From Kitasatospora phosalacinea (GTDB lineage Bacteria > Actinomycetota > Actinomycetes > Streptomycetales > Streptomycetaceae): DNA of 64,000 nucleotides. The position numbers and the translations under genes are program-made. Shown piece after piece: positions 49,228-60,754 of the stretch (position 1 is the stretch's first letter; the number at the start of each line of letters is the position of its first letter). The stretch is taken from the NCBI RefSeq assembly GCF_000716545.1, contig NZ_JNWZ01000020.1:31768-95767 (forward strand), read 5' to 3'. Under the pieces are notes generated by a model. It was not told the DNA's origin and did not search any database. It saw only the letters and a program-made list of their open reading frames with translations.

Positions 49228-50448
49228 CTACCGGGCCGCCTTCTGCAGCGTTTCCGGGGTGACCGCGCCGAGGTAGACGCGGCCGTCGTCGGTGATCAGG
49301 GCGTTGACGACGCGGGTGGAGACCAGGGTGCCGCCGTCGACGTGGCGGCCGGCGAACTTGGCCAGGCCCTTCGCGGCCTCGGCACCGGCCTCGCCGCGCA
49401 GGACGGTGGTCCAGCCCTCGCCGATGGTGGTGGCGTTCCCGGTGCCCGGGGTGCCCGGGGTGCCCTGCCGGGGCGGGGCGGAGGGCAGCGGGTCGGCGGA
49501 GAAGGCGTCGGCGGGGGCCTCGGTGACCTTGGCGCCCTTGGGGGCGGTGAACCGGAACGTCGCGGCGTCGGGCTTGGCGTAGGAGAGCGAGCCGAAGCGG
49601 ACGTCGAGCGCGGTCGCGCCGTCCACCGTGCGGACCTGGACGGCCAGCGGCACGCCCTTCTCGGCGTCGACCGCGATCCGGATCTCGTCGATGGTGGAGC
49701 CGGACTGCTTCGGCTTGACGCTGAGCCGGTACGCGTCGTGCCCGGCGACCCGCTCGGTGCCGCTGACGGCGACGGAGGTGGTCGCGGCGGACTGCTCCAG
49801 GAAGCGCTTGGCGACCTCCTGCGGGGTGAAGGAGCCGATGCCCGGCTCGGGGGAGTGCCCGTGCCCGGCGGCGCCCGCGGGGACGGTCAGGTGCAGGGCC
49901 TGCTGGGAGTCGCGGTCGTAGGCCCACAGCTGGTCGCCGTCGTGGACCAGCTCGTAGCCGGACTTCTCGCCGGCCAGGGTGAGCCGCTGCCGGTCGGGCC
50001 CGTCGGCGGCGATGCTCAGGGTGTGCGAGCCGCCGAGCAGTTCGACGGCCTTGAGCTTCGGGTCGGCGCCGCCGACCTGCGCGCCGGCGTTGCGGGCGAG
50101 CTCGCCGATCGGGCCGGCGCCGCTCACCGCGTCGGTGAGCGCGGTGGGCAGGCCGAGGTCGGCGCTGATCCGGACGGTGCCGGAGAAGGTGTCGGTGTCC
50201 GCGGCGAGCGCCTTGGCGACGAGGTCCTGGGCGCTGATCGCGGGCAGGTCGGGCGCTTCGTCGCTGGCGAGCGCGGGCACCAGCCCGATGCCGGTGGCGA
50301 CGGCGGCGGCGACGGCCACCGGAACGCCGACCCGGACGGCGGTGCGCCGCTTCGCGGGCCGTCGGGGCCCTCCGGCCGGCCCGGCGGGTGAGGGCGGAGC
50401 GATCCGGAGCGGCGTCATGTCCTGTTCTGCGGCGGAGTCGTGTTCCAC
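49228..50448 (-). CDS. LolA/RseB-like extracytoplasmic protein (DUF2092-type)
   Basis: 406 aa from the GTG with GAAAGGGG upstream; a GTG eleven codons earlier lacks a site. One TM or uncleaved signal (about 39-62), then a beta-rich domain that begins LPAISAQDLVAKALAADTDTFSGTVRISADLGLP, typical of actinobacterial proteins in the LolA/RseB-like lipoprotein-carrier fold. Paired motifs VAGHDAYRLSVKPKQSG and VDAEKGVPLAVQVRT match this group. It may bind lipid or sense envelope stress. Divergent to fbiC. Confidence 0.8.
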   Translation of the reverse strand: MEHDSAAEQDMTPLRIAPPSPAGPAGGPRRPAKRRTAVRVGVPVAVAAAVATGIGLVPALASDEAPDLPAISAQDLVAKALAADTDTFSGTVRISADLGLPTALTDAVSGAGPIGELARNAGAQVGGADPKLKAVELLGGSHTLSIAADGPDRQRLTLAGEKSGYELVHDGDQLWAYDRDSQQALHLTVPAGAAGHGHSPEPGIGSFTPQEVAKRFLEQSAATTSVAVSGTERVAGHDAYRLSVKPKQSGSTIDEIRIAVDAEKGVPLAVQVRTVDGATALDVRFGSLSYAKPDAATFRFTAPKGAKVTEAPADAFSADPLPSAPPRQGTPGTPGTGNATTIGEGWTTVLRGEAGAEAAKGLAKFAGRHVDGGTLVSTRVVNALITDDGRVYLGAVTPETLQKAAR

Positions 50449-50567
50449 GGCAGCCCCTTTCGAGTGCCTGTGCGCTGTCACCGTCCATTAGAGCCGCCGC
50501 GGGCGGATCCGGGCGTCGCCCGGCGGCAGCAGATCCGGGTACGCCTCGCGTTGTATCCGGGGTGTTG

Positions 50568-50625
50568 CGACCCTGAGACGCCGTCAGGGTCGTGTAGTCC
50601 CGCAGGGCTACCTCTCGCGTAGGGT
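50568..50625 (+). promoter_or_regulatory. fbiC promoter with inverted repeat and leaderless -10 box
   Basis: CGACCCTGA (50568-50576) and TCAGGGTCG (50584-50592) form a perfect 9-bp inverted repeat. TAGGGT (50620-50625) lies 7 bases before the fbiC ATG, consistent with a leaderless transcript. The repeat sits between two divergent genes and could be an operator. Confidence 0.5.
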
Positions 50626-50632
50626 CGGGAAC

Positions 50633-53242
50633 ATGAGCGCTCAGCCCCCGTCCGCGTCCCCGTCCGCCGCGCCCGCTGCGCCCGCCGCCCCGACCGCGAC
50701 CGCGATGCGGCGCGCGCTGCGCCGGGCCAGGGACGGCGTGGCGCTGGACGCCGCGGAGGCCGCGGTGCTGCTGCAGGCCCGCGGCGAGGACCTCGCCGGG
50801 CTGTGCGCGGTCGCCGCCCGGGTCCGGGACGCCGGGTTGGAGCAGGCGGGCCGCCCGGGGGTCATCACGTACTCGCGCAAGGTGTTCATCCCGCTGACCA
50901 GGCTGTGCCGGGACCGCTGTCACTACTGCACCTTCGTCACCGTGCCCGGCAGGCTGCGCAAGGACGGGCACGGGCTGTACCTGTCGCCGGACGAGGTGCT
51001 GGACATCGCCCGCAAGGGCGCCGAACTGGGCTGTAAGGAGGCCCTGTTCACGCTCGGCGACCGGCCGGAGGACCGCTGGCCGGAGGCCCGCGAGTGGCTG
51101 GACGCGCACGGCTACGACGACACCCTGGCGTACGTGCGGGCGATGGCGGTGCGGGTGCTGGAGGAGACCGGGCTGCTGCCGCACCTCAACCCCGGGGTGC
51201 TGTCCTGGACGGACTTCCAGCGGCTCAAGCCGGTCGCCCCGTCGATGGGCATGATGCTGGAGACCACCGCCGTCCGCCTCTGGTCGGAGCCCGGCGGCCC
51301 GCACCACGGCTCGCCCGACAAGGAGCCGGCCGTCCGGCTGCGGGTGCTGGAGGACGCCGGGCGCAGCGCGGTGCCGTTCACCACCGGGGTGCTGATCGGC
51401 ATCGGCGAGACGTACGAGGAGCGGGCCGAGTCGCTGCTGGCGATCCGCCGGGTCTCCCGCGCCTACCAGGGCGTGCAGGAGGTGATCGTGCAGAACTTCC
51501 GGGCCAAGCCGGACACCGCGATGCGCGCCATGCCGGACGCCGAACTGTCCGAGCTGGCGGCCGCGGTGGCGGTGGCCCGGCTGGTGCTCGGCCCCGCCGC
51601 CCGGATCCAGGCCCCGCCGAACCTGGTGGACGCCGAGTACGCGCTGCTGATCGGCGCGGGCATCGACGACTGGGGCGGCGTCTCCCCGCTGACGCCCGAC
51701 CACGTCAACCCGGAGCGCCCCTGGCCGCACGTCGAAGAGCTGGCCGAACGCACCGCCGCCGCCGGGTTCGCCCTGCGCGAGCGGCTGACGATCTACCCCG
51801 AGTACCTCAAGCGCGGCGAACCCTGGCTGGACCCGCGCCTGCTCCCGCACGTCCGCGCGCTCGCCGACCCGGCCACCGGCCTGGCCGTGGAGGGCGTCCG
51901 GCCGACCGGCCTGCCCTGGCAGGAGCCGGACGAGCCGATGACCGGCGGCGGCCGCACCGACCTGTTCCGCACCGTCGACACCGAGGGCCGCACCGGCGAC
52001 CGGCGCTCCGACTTCGACGACGTGTACGGCGACTGGGAGTCGCTGCGCGAGCGGGCCGCGCAGCCCGTCCCGCGCCGGCTGGAGTCCGAGCTGCGGTCCG
52101 CGCTGTCCACGGCCGCCGACGACCCGGAGAAGCTGACCGACGACCAGGCGCTGGCCCTCTTCCAGGCCGACGGCGAGGCGCTGGACGCGCTGACCCGGAT
52201 CGCCGACGAGCTGCGCCGCGACACCGTCGGCGAGGACGTCACGTACTGCGTCACCCGGAACGTCAACTTCACCAACGTCTGCTACACCGGCTGCCGGTTC
52301 TGCGCCTTCGCGCAGCGCCGCACCGACGCCGACGCCTACACCCTCTCGCTGGAGCAGGTCGCCGAACGGGCCGAGCAGGCCTGGCGGGTGGGCGCGACCG
52401 AGGTGTGCATGCAGGGCGGCATCCACCCGGACCTGCCGGGCACCGCGTACTTCGAGATCGCGCGGGCGGTGAAGGAGCGGGTGCCGGGCATCCACGTGCA
52501 CGCCTTCTCCCCGATGGAGGTGGTCAACGGGGCCACCCGCACCGGCCTGCCGGTCCGCGAGTGGCTGCTGCGGGCGAAGGACGCCGGGCTGGACTCGATC
52601 CCCGGCACGGCGGCGGAGATCCTGGACGACGAGGTGCGCTGGGTGCTCACCAAGGGCAAGCTGCCCGCCGCGACCTGGGTCGAAGTGGTCACCGCCGCCC
52701 ACGAGCTGGGCATCCGCTCGTCCTCGACGATGATGTACGGCCACGTCGACACCCCGAAGCACTGGCTGGGCCACCTGCGGCTGCTCGCCGGGATCCAGCG
52801 GCGCACCGGCGGGTTCACCGAGTTCGTCACGCTGCCGTTCGTGCACACCAACGCGCCGGTCTACCTGGCGGGCATCGCCCGGCCGGGCCCGACCGCCCGC
52901 GACAACCGGGCGGTGACGGCGATGGCCCGGCTGCTGCTGCACCCGCACATCACCAACATCCAGACCAGCTGGGTGAAGCTGGGCGCCGAGGGCGCCGCCG
53001 AGATGCTCCGCAGCGGCGCCAACGACCTGGGCGGCACGCTGATGGAGGAGACCATCTCCCGGATGGCGGGCTCCTCCTGGGGCTCCTACAAGTCGGTGCG
53101 CGACCTGGAGGCGATCGCCGCGCTGGCCGGCCGCCCGGCCCGGCAGCGCACCACCCTGTACGGCGAGGTGCCCGCCGAGCGCCGCGCCGCCGCGCTGGCC
53201 TCCGACGGGCACCTGCCGCAACTGCTGCCGGTGCTGGACTGA
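50633..53242 (+). CDS. fbiC: FO synthase, bifunctional CofG/CofH (F420 biosynthesis)
   Basis: 869 aa, ATG. Makes the deazaflavin FO from tyrosine and a ribityl-pyrimidine, the chromophore of coenzyme F420. Two radical SAM domains are fused: CofG with [10 protein letters not shown] (CX3CX2C near 93-100) and CofH with [17 protein letters not shown] (near 543-559). The second half shares STSTMMYGH-like and [14 protein letters not shown] motifs with MqnC. Full length. Fusion of both halves is the actinobacterial form. Confidence 0.96.
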   Translation: MSAQPPSASPSAAPAAPAAPTATAMRRALRRARDGVALDAAEAAVLLQARGEDLAGLCAVAARVRDAGLEQAGRPGVITYSRKVFIPLTRLCRDRCHYCTFVTVPGRLRKDGHGLYLSPDEVLDIARKGAELGCKEALFTLGDRPEDRWPEAREWLDAHGYDDTLAYVRAMAVRVLEETGLLPHLNPGVLSWTDFQRLKPVAPSMGMMLETTAVRLWSEPGGPHHGSPDKEPAVRLRVLEDAGRSAVPFTTGVLIGIGETYEERAESLLAIRRVSRAYQGVQEVIVQNFRAKPDTAMRAMPDAELSELAAAVAVARLVLGPAARIQAPPNLVDAEYALLIGAGIDDWGGVSPLTPDHVNPERPWPHVEELAERTAAAGFALRERLTIYPEYLKRGEPWLDPRLLPHVRALADPATGLAVEGVRPTGLPWQEPDEPMTGGGRTDLFRTVDTEGRTGDRRSDFDDVYGDWESLRERAAQPVPRRLESELRSALSTAADDPEKLTDDQALALFQADGEALDALTRIADELRRDTVGEDVTYCVTRNVNFTNVCYTGCRFCAFAQRRTDADAYTLSLEQVAERAEQAWRVGATEVCMQGGIHPDLPGTAYFEIARAVKERVPGIHVHAFSPMEVVNGATRTGLPVREWLLRAKDAGLDSIPGTAAEILDDEVRWVLTKGKLPAATWVEVVTAAHELGIRSSSTMMYGHVDTPKHWLGHLRLLAGIQRRTGGFTEFVTLPFVHTNAPVYLAGIARPGPTARDNRAVTAMARLLLHPHITNIQTSWVKLGAEGAAEMLRSGANDLGGTLMEETISRMAGSSWGSYKSVRDLEAIAALAGRPARQRTTLYGEVPAERRAAALASDGHLPQLLPVLD

Positions 53243-53247
53243 CCGGG

Positions 53248-53620
53248 TCAGCCGACCAGCAGGCTCCGGCGCAGCTCCTCCGCGTCCACGCCCAGGCCCT
53301 CCAGGCAGGCGTCGAAGGTGCCGTAGCGGACCTCCACCTCGTCGAAGCCTGCCGCCAGGTACTCGGGGCGGGCGTCCAGCAGCGGCTGGTAGACCGCCCG
53401 GTAGGCGGCCGGCAGCCGGGCCAGGGCGGCCGCGCCGGCCTGTGCCCGGTAGGTGTTGGAGGCCAGGTAGTCGGCCCGCACGGTCTCCTGCGGCACGCCG
53501 AGCGCGGTGAGCAGCGCGGCCGCGCCCCAGCAGCTCGCCGTACGCGGAGCGGGCGCTGTCGGAGGAGACCATGGTGCGCTCGCCGGTGACCATCACGTCG
53601 ACCGCAGGCACACCGGTCAC
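53248..53620 (-). pseudogene. Tyrosine-protein phosphatase (Y_phosphatase3) remnant lacking its catalytic loop
   Basis: Two pieces in different frames. The upstream piece reads VDVMVTGERTMVSSDSARSAYGELL; the downstream one reads AAALLTALGVPQETVRADYLASNTY ... LLDARPEYLAAGFDEVEVRYGTFDACLEGLG, the C-terminal signature of this phosphatase family. Between them the HC-x5-R catalytic loop and flanks are gone and the frame is shifted; the N-terminal ~140 residues are also absent. An 82-aa ORF (53248-53496) survives but cannot be active. Confidence 0.75.
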
Positions 53621-53783
53621 TGGCCCGGTGACCTGCGGATGTCGTCACCGGGACGGACGGTCGAACGAATCGATGTTCGGGCCTGGCCGCCTCTTCGCGT
53701 GGTTCTTCGAATAAGGTGCGTCTACCGCCCGTGCGCCCGCTCCGGGCGGTGGACCGCGCCGCCGACCGAAAGGGTCCCGTCCC

Positions 53784-54884
53784 GTGATGCCTCTGTGGTC
53801 ACGAGCCCAGCAGCAGGACTTCCGCAGCCGGGTCCGGGGCTGCCTGCTCGGCGGGGCGATCGGGGACGCGCTCGGCGGCGGCATCGAGTTCGAGCAGCTG
53901 GAGCAGATCCGCGAGGCGCACGGCGGAGCCGGCGTGACCGGCTACGTCCCCGCGTACGGGCGGCGCGGCGCGATCACCGACGACACCCAGATGACCCTGT
54001 TCACCGTCGACGGCCTGATCCGCTCCCACATCAACCGCGACAGCGGCGCCTGGCACCCGCCGTCCGACGTGCACCGCGCCTACCTGCGCTGGTACGCCAC
54101 CCAGCAGGACTGGGGGCCGGACGAGCGGCGCAAGGACCTGGGCTGGCTCGGCCGCGAGGAGTGGCTGTACGCCCGCCGCGCCCCCGGCCAGGCCTGCCTG
54201 TCCGGCCTGGCCGGCACCGAGAACGGGCCGCTGCCCACCGTGGAGGAGCCGCGCAACCCGGGCTCCAAGGGCTGCGGCACCGTGATGCGGGCCGCCCCGT
54301 TCGGGCTGCTCACCGCCTGGGACCCGGCGCTGGTCTTCCAGCTCGCCGTCGAGTGCTCGGTGCTGACCCACGGCCACCCCACCGGCTACCTGTCCGCCGG
54401 GGCGTTCGCGGTGATCGTCCACGCGGTGGCCCGCGGCGGCACCCTGGAGGAGGGCGTGCACCTCGCGCTGGCCCTGCTCTCCGAGCGCACCGGCCACGAG
54501 GAGACCACCGCCGCGCTGCGCGCCGCGCTGGACGCGGTGCGGGCCGGGGCGCCGTCCCCCGAGCGGGTCGAGGAACTGGGCGAGGGCTGGGTCGCCGAGG
54601 AGGCGCTCGCCATCGGCCTGTACTGCGCGCTGGTCGCCGAGGACGTCCGCAGCGGCCTGCTGCTGGCCGTCAACCACTCCGGCGACAGCGACTCCACCGG
54701 CTCGATCTGCGGCAACCTGCTGGGCGCCCTGCACGGCGAGACCGCCCTCCCGCCGGACCTGCTGGCCGAGGTCGAGGGGCGCGGCACCGTCCTGGAACTC
54801 GCCGACGACCTGGTGCTGGAACTGCTGCACGGCCCCGAACTGCACGGCACCGAAGCCTGGGCCACCCGCTACCCCGCGCTCTGA
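53784..54884 (+). CDS. ADP-ribosylglycohydrolase-family protein
   Basis: 366 aa; GTG directly followed by ATG (53787), either may start. All family metal-site motifs are present: GAIGDALGGGIEFE (about 24-37), TDDTQMTLFTVDGL (about 66-79) and NHSGDSDSTGSICGN (about 292-306), which bind two Mg2+ ions. It probably removes ADP-ribose from a protein, nucleic acid or small molecule. No ADP-ribosyltransferase gene is adjacent. Near a regulator pair, which may be chance. Confidence 0.9.
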   Translation: MMPLWSRAQQQDFRSRVRGCLLGGAIGDALGGGIEFEQLEQIREAHGGAGVTGYVPAYGRRGAITDDTQMTLFTVDGLIRSHINRDSGAWHPPSDVHRAYLRWYATQQDWGPDERRKDLGWLGREEWLYARRAPGQACLSGLAGTENGPLPTVEEPRNPGSKGCGTVMRAAPFGLLTAWDPALVFQLAVECSVLTHGHPTGYLSAGAFAVIVHAVARGGTLEEGVHLALALLSERTGHEETTAALRAALDAVRAGAPSPERVEELGEGWVAEEALAIGLYCALVAEDVRSGLLLAVNHSGDSDSTGSICGNLLGALHGETALPPDLLAEVEGRGTVLELADDLVLELLHGPELHGTEAWATRYPAL

Positions 54885-54947
54885 GCGCGCCGCCGCGTTC
54901 CGCCGCGCCCCCGCTCGGCCCCCGCCCGGCCCCCGCCGGACGTGAAA

Positions 54948-54991
54948 GCGCCCGCCACGCGGACACCTTCATGTCAGTCGGGGGCGGGCGC
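54948..54991. terminator. Bidirectional terminator between convergent genes
   Basis: 9-bp arms GCGCCCGCC and GGCGGGCGC with a 26-base loop, flanked by AAA on the left and CTTC on the right. Confidence 0.55.
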
Positions 54992-55010
54992 CTTCGAGCC
55001 GTTCGGAGAC

Positions 55011-55217
55011 TCAGACCTCGCCGAAGCGACCGGCGCCGGCCGCCGTCGCGAACGCGGCCCAGGACTCGTCGGAGAAGCGCAGCCGCGGGCCCTGCGGGTC
55101 CTTGGAGTCCCGGACGGCGATCGAGGCCGAACCCGGCACGGCGATCTCTACGCAGGCGCCGTTTCCCCCGCTGTAGCTGCTCTTGCGCCAGGTAAGGCTC
55201 TCGGTGGCCTTGCTCAT
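55011..55217 (-). CDS. DUF397 protein
   Basis: 68 aa, ATG overlapping the upstream gene by 4 bases. The whole protein is one DUF397 domain: LTWRKSSYSGGNGACVEIA, then VRDSKDPQGPRLRFSDESWAAFA. DUF397 genes occur next to HTH/DUF5753 genes in streptomycetes, where some pairs control development and antibiotic output (WhiJ-type). It probably works with the upstream regulator, like an antitoxin-style partner. Confidence 0.92.
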   Translation of the reverse strand: MSKATESLTWRKSSYSGGNGACVEIAVPGSASIAVRDSKDPQGPRLRFSDESWAAFATAAGAGRFGEV

Positions 55218-56068
55218 TTCATGAACTCCTCTGCGATGTCGGCGATCATCGACCTGCTCTCCGCGACGCTCAGCGCCGCGGCCCGCAGGTGGTCGTACAG
55301 ATTGGTATAGCGGCGAACGTCGGCGTCCTTCTCCAGGTAGAGATCGCTCGTCACTCCTTCGAAGTAGACGACCGTCGAATCCGCCGACTCCGGGAACTCC
55401 AGCAGGGAGAATGTCCCGGTCATGCCGGGGTGGGCGCCGTGCGAGAACGGGATCACCTGGAGATTGATGTTCGCCCGCTCGCCCAGGTCGACGAGCTGCC
55501 GCAACTGCTCTGCCATCACGGCCCTCCCGCCCACCTGGCGGCGCAGCACGGCCTCGTCTATGACGACCCACAGGCTGCCCAACTGGTCCTCGCCGTGGAT
55601 CCGGTGCTGCCGCTTCAGGCGGACCTCCACCCGGCGGCGGATCGCGGTCGGGTCGGTGTCCGGCTGGGTGCCGGCCACCACGGCCTCCGCGTACTCGCGG
55701 GTCTGCAGCAGCCCCGGCACGAACGAGGACTCGTACGCCCGGATCGAGGACGCCTCCGCCTCCAGCCCGATGTACACGCTGTACGGGATGTCCCCGAACT
55801 CGTGCCACCAGCCGCGCTGGCGCGACTCCTTGGCCATCTCCATCAGCCCGGCGCGCACCCGCTCGTCGTCGACCTCGTAGACGTCGCACAGGTCGCGCAC
55901 GTCGCGCTGGCTGATCGAGCGGCGGCCGTTCTCCAGCCGACTGATCTTGGACTGGGAGACCATCAGGCGGCCGGCCACCTCTTCGGCGGTCATCCCCCTG
56001 AGCTCGCGCAGACGCCGCAGTTCGGCGCCGAGTCTGCGGCGGCGAACCGTCGGATTCACGCTGGCGGA
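55214..56068 (-). CDS. XRE-type helix-turn-helix regulator with DUF5753 (WhiJ/Scr1-like)
   Basis: 284 aa from a GTG with GGAGGTCG upstream. The HTH lies at about 12-66 (LRRLRELRGMTAEEVAGRLMVSQSKISRLENGRRS). The remaining residues form the DUF5753 domain (GWWHEFGDIPYSVYIGLEAEASSIRAYESSFVPGLLQTREYA), found in the WhiJ-like family. Translationally coupled with the DUF397 gene. Expected to be autoregulated; targets unknown. Confidence 0.92.
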   Translation of the reverse strand, partial: SASVNPTVRRRRLGAELRRLRELRGMTAEEVAGRLMVSQSKISRLENGRRSISQRDVRDLCDVYEVDDERVRAGLMEMAKESRQRGWWHEFGDIPYSVYIGLEAEASSIRAYESSFVPGLLQTREYAEAVVAGTQPDTDPTAIRRRVEVRLKRQHRIHGEDQLGSLWVVIDEAVLRRQVGGRAVMAEQLRQLVDLGERANINLQVIPFSHGAHPGMTGTFSLLEFPESADSTVVYFEGVTSDLYLEKDADVRRYTNLYDHLRAAALSVAESRSMIADIAEEFMK

Positions 56069-56429
56069 CACATCGACCTCCGGCCGTACTTCTGGCAACA
56101 GTGCGGTAATTGGTACCAACCCCCCTGACGCTGAGCAGCATGCCACCTCAACTGCGGTCCGTGCCTGGGAATCGCGGCAGCGCAGTAGAACAGATCATTT
56201 GAAAATAGCTCAATCGGGATCCGCGGGGTTGCGCCCGGCACGCCTACCCGATAAAGGGGATCCCCCGCGTCGGCCGCCACCTGACGGCCCGTCAGGCCAC
56301 CGGCGGCACCCGGTGCTCCCGGGGCTCCCGGCGTTCCCGACTCCGGGAACGCCGAAGGGCGGGCGGTCCGGTGCATCGCACCGGACCGCCCGCCCTCCTG
56401 CCGAGCCGAACGCTAACGGCGTGCGCCGC

Positions 56430-57155
56430 TCATCGCGCGCCCACTCGACTGGCCACACTGCGTCCCGCGGCGGCGGGACGGCCGGCCGGACCGCGCGAAC
56501 CCGCGGGCGCCGACCTGCCCTGCTGCTGGGCGGGCAGACCGTTCTGCACGTCCATCACCGCGTGGGCCACCATGCCGCCCAGCGGGTCGTACCTGATCAG
56601 GTCCCGCAGCCGGGAGCGCGAGGACCGCCCCTCGTTGCCCGGGTACAGGTGCTTGCCCAGGCCGACCGCGTGCGCCAGCGCCGCCAGCGCCGCCGTCCGG
56701 GGGTCCGGTGGCACGCCGGTGCGGATCGCCGTGTCCAGCCGCTGCTTGATCGCCGCGTTGGTGCAGTCGTCCGACGCCTGGTAGCGCGTCGTCGGCAGCA
56801 CCCCGCAGACCTGGCCGGCCACCGCCGTCACCATGCCGCACCGCTCCAGGTGCGCCAGGTACGTCTGCCGCAGGCCCAGCCGCGGGCCGCCGATCCAGTG
56901 CGCGGCGCGCACCGGGCTGCCGCGCCGGCGCAGTAGTTCCAATGCGTGGTCAAGGGTCGGATCACCGGTCGGCCGTGGCACCACCACGGCGATCCGGTCC
57001 CCGTCCGGGACTATCCTTCCGGCCAAGGACAGCTCGACGAGCTGCGCCCCGGCAAGTCCGAGGTCGAGGGTCTGCGGCTGCGCGGTGGTACCCGTGGCCG
57101 GGTCCAGCGCGAGCAACAAGAGCTCCTCAGGAATGGTTCGACGGCCTCTGCCCAT
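56430..57155 (-). CDS. GPP34 (Golgi phosphoprotein 3)-family protein
   Basis: 241 aa, ATG with GGGGAGGC upstream. The GPP34 domain spans nearly all of it, starting TIPEELLLLALDPATGTTAQPQTLDLGLAGAQLVELSLAGRI. In eukaryotes these bind phosphatidylinositol-4-phosphate; actinomycete copies are numerous and their role unclear. The C-terminal 40 residues are Pro/Gly/Arg-rich and disordered. It is divergent from the D,D-carboxypeptidase gene, and no TM is present, so membrane contact would be peripheral. Confidence 0.88.
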   Translation of the reverse strand: MGRGRRTIPEELLLLALDPATGTTAQPQTLDLGLAGAQLVELSLAGRIVPDGDRIAVVVPRPTGDPTLDHALELLRRRGSPVRAAHWIGGPRLGLRQTYLAHLERCGMVTAVAGQVCGVLPTTRYQASDDCTNAAIKQRLDTAIRTGVPPDPRTAALAALAHAVGLGKHLYPGNEGRSSRSRLRDLIRYDPLGGMVAHAVMDVQNGLPAQQQGRSAPAGSRGPAGRPAAAGRSVASRVGAR

Positions 57156-57455
57156 CCAAGCCTCCCCGCGTGGATGAATGACAGGGTGACGCCTCTCACA
57201 CAGGCTTGTCGAGTACGCCTCCGAATCGTGACCTTGCCAGGGCAGGCTGGAACCGTCGTCCGACAGCTCCGCGTCTGACCGGGCAACGGCCCGTACGGGC
57301 AGGAAAAACCGCCGGTCGGGCGGGGTGCGACGGGCCCTTGCGGGCTTGGTGCCGGAGACTGTACAGGTGCCGGGCCGGGTCGAGAACCCGCCCGAAAAAA
57401 ACCAGCTTGTGTGATCGGACCGGCGGTGCCGGGCGGACGAGGAGGAGTGGGTTAC
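57156..57455. other. 300-base divergent region between GPP34 and carboxypeptidase genes
   Basis: No coding character. It contains a GCCCGTACGGGC palindrome near 57287-57298 and an A7 tract (57396-57402) in otherwise GC-rich DNA. Promoters for both genes must lie here but none stands out. Confidence 0.5.
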
Positions 57456-59687
<2,232 letters not shown>

Positions 59688-59701
59688 GGCACCGGCACGG
59701 C

Positions 59702-59742
59702 CCGACGGCCCCGGCCCCCGCGGTGGGGGCCGGGGCCGTCGG
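59702..59742. terminator. Terminator between convergent carboxypeptidase and YihY genes
   Basis: 18-bp perfect arms (left arm CCGACGGCCCCGGCCCCC) around GCGGT. It can act in both directions. Confidence 0.88.
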
Positions 59743-59771
59743 CGGTTGGGGCCCGGCTGTCGGCGGCGCGG

Positions 59772-60680
59772 TCACCAGCGGCCGGGTTCGTCGCGGGTGC
59801 CGAGGCGGCGGGCCACGGCGGGCTCCTCGGAGATCACCCGTCCGAGGACCAGTGCCAGGGTGACGGACGCGAACATCGCGATCAGCCAGGACAGCGCGGT
59901 GAACACCACCCCGTACGGGCCGAACCTGTCGATCGAGGTGGTCATCGCGTGCGGCAGGTAGACCTTGGAAGCGATGCCGAGGCCGACCTCGGCGACGCCG
60001 CCCAGCAGGGCGCCGGGCAGCAGCGGGTACCAGCGGATCCGGCCGCCGAGCAGCAGGTGCTGGGTCCACCACCACACGCCGGTGGAGACCAGGAAGGTCA
60101 GCGGGACGCCCAGCCACAGGCCGGCGCCGAAGCCCTTGCGCATCGGGACCTGGACGACCAGGAACACCATCCAGCCCAGCAGCCACACCACCCAGCGCCA
60201 CAGCACCACCCGGACGCTGTTCTTCGGCACCTCCCAGGCCCGCTCGCAGACCCGCTGGAGGGCCCGGCTGAGCGCGGTCGCGGACGCCAGGGTGACCAGC
60301 GCGCCGACCACCCCGATGCTCTGGGTGGTGCCGTCGACGTGGGTGTTCATCAGCTGCTGGACCTGCTGCTGGGCGGGGCCCTGGAGGCCGAGCTGTTCGC
60401 GCAGCGAGCCGGTGACGCTCTTCTTGAGCGTGGCGGGGGCGAACACCGCGACCACGAACAGGGCCGGCAGCGCGGACAGGAACGCCTGCGCGGCCAGCCG
60501 GGTCGCGTTGTCCAGCAGGTTGACCCGGATCAGGTTGCTGACGGCCCGGCCGACCAGCGGGATCCGCTCGGGGGCGCCCATGGCGGACTCGGTGAGGCGG
60601 GCCGCCCGCTGCTTCGCGGACTCCCACCGGCCGGGGCCCGGTGCCGGGTCCTGCTCCGCTCGTCGCAGTGACTCTGTCAC
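59772..60680 (-). CDS. YihY/virulence factor BrkB-family membrane protein
   Basis: 302 aa, GTG with GGAGG upstream. About six TM helices; the family signature region lies in LIRVNLLDNATRLAAQAFLSALPALFVVAVFAP and the ALSRALQRVCERAWEVPK loop. Once called ribonuclease BN, but no nuclease activity is expected. It probably acts in membrane transport of an unknown compound. It lies downstream of the mannosyltransferase gene on the same strand, with a 74-base gap. Confidence 0.87.
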   Translation of the reverse strand: MTESLRRAEQDPAPGPGRWESAKQRAARLTESAMGAPERIPLVGRAVSNLIRVNLLDNATRLAAQAFLSALPALFVVAVFAPATLKKSVTGSLREQLGLQGPAQQQVQQLMNTHVDGTTQSIGVVGALVTLASATALSRALQRVCERAWEVPKNSVRVVLWRWVVWLLGWMVFLVVQVPMRKGFGAGLWLGVPLTFLVSTGVWWWTQHLLLGGRIRWYPLLPGALLGGVAEVGLGIASKVYLPHAMTTSIDRFGPYGVVFTALSWLIAMFASVTLALVLGRVISEEPAVARRLGTRDEPGRW

Positions 60681-60754
60681 GCCGAAACCTCCGCAAGCGC
60701 CGCCGGGCCGGGGAACTCCATCGTGACCCGGCCCGCGGCGGCGGAGCCCGCCGT

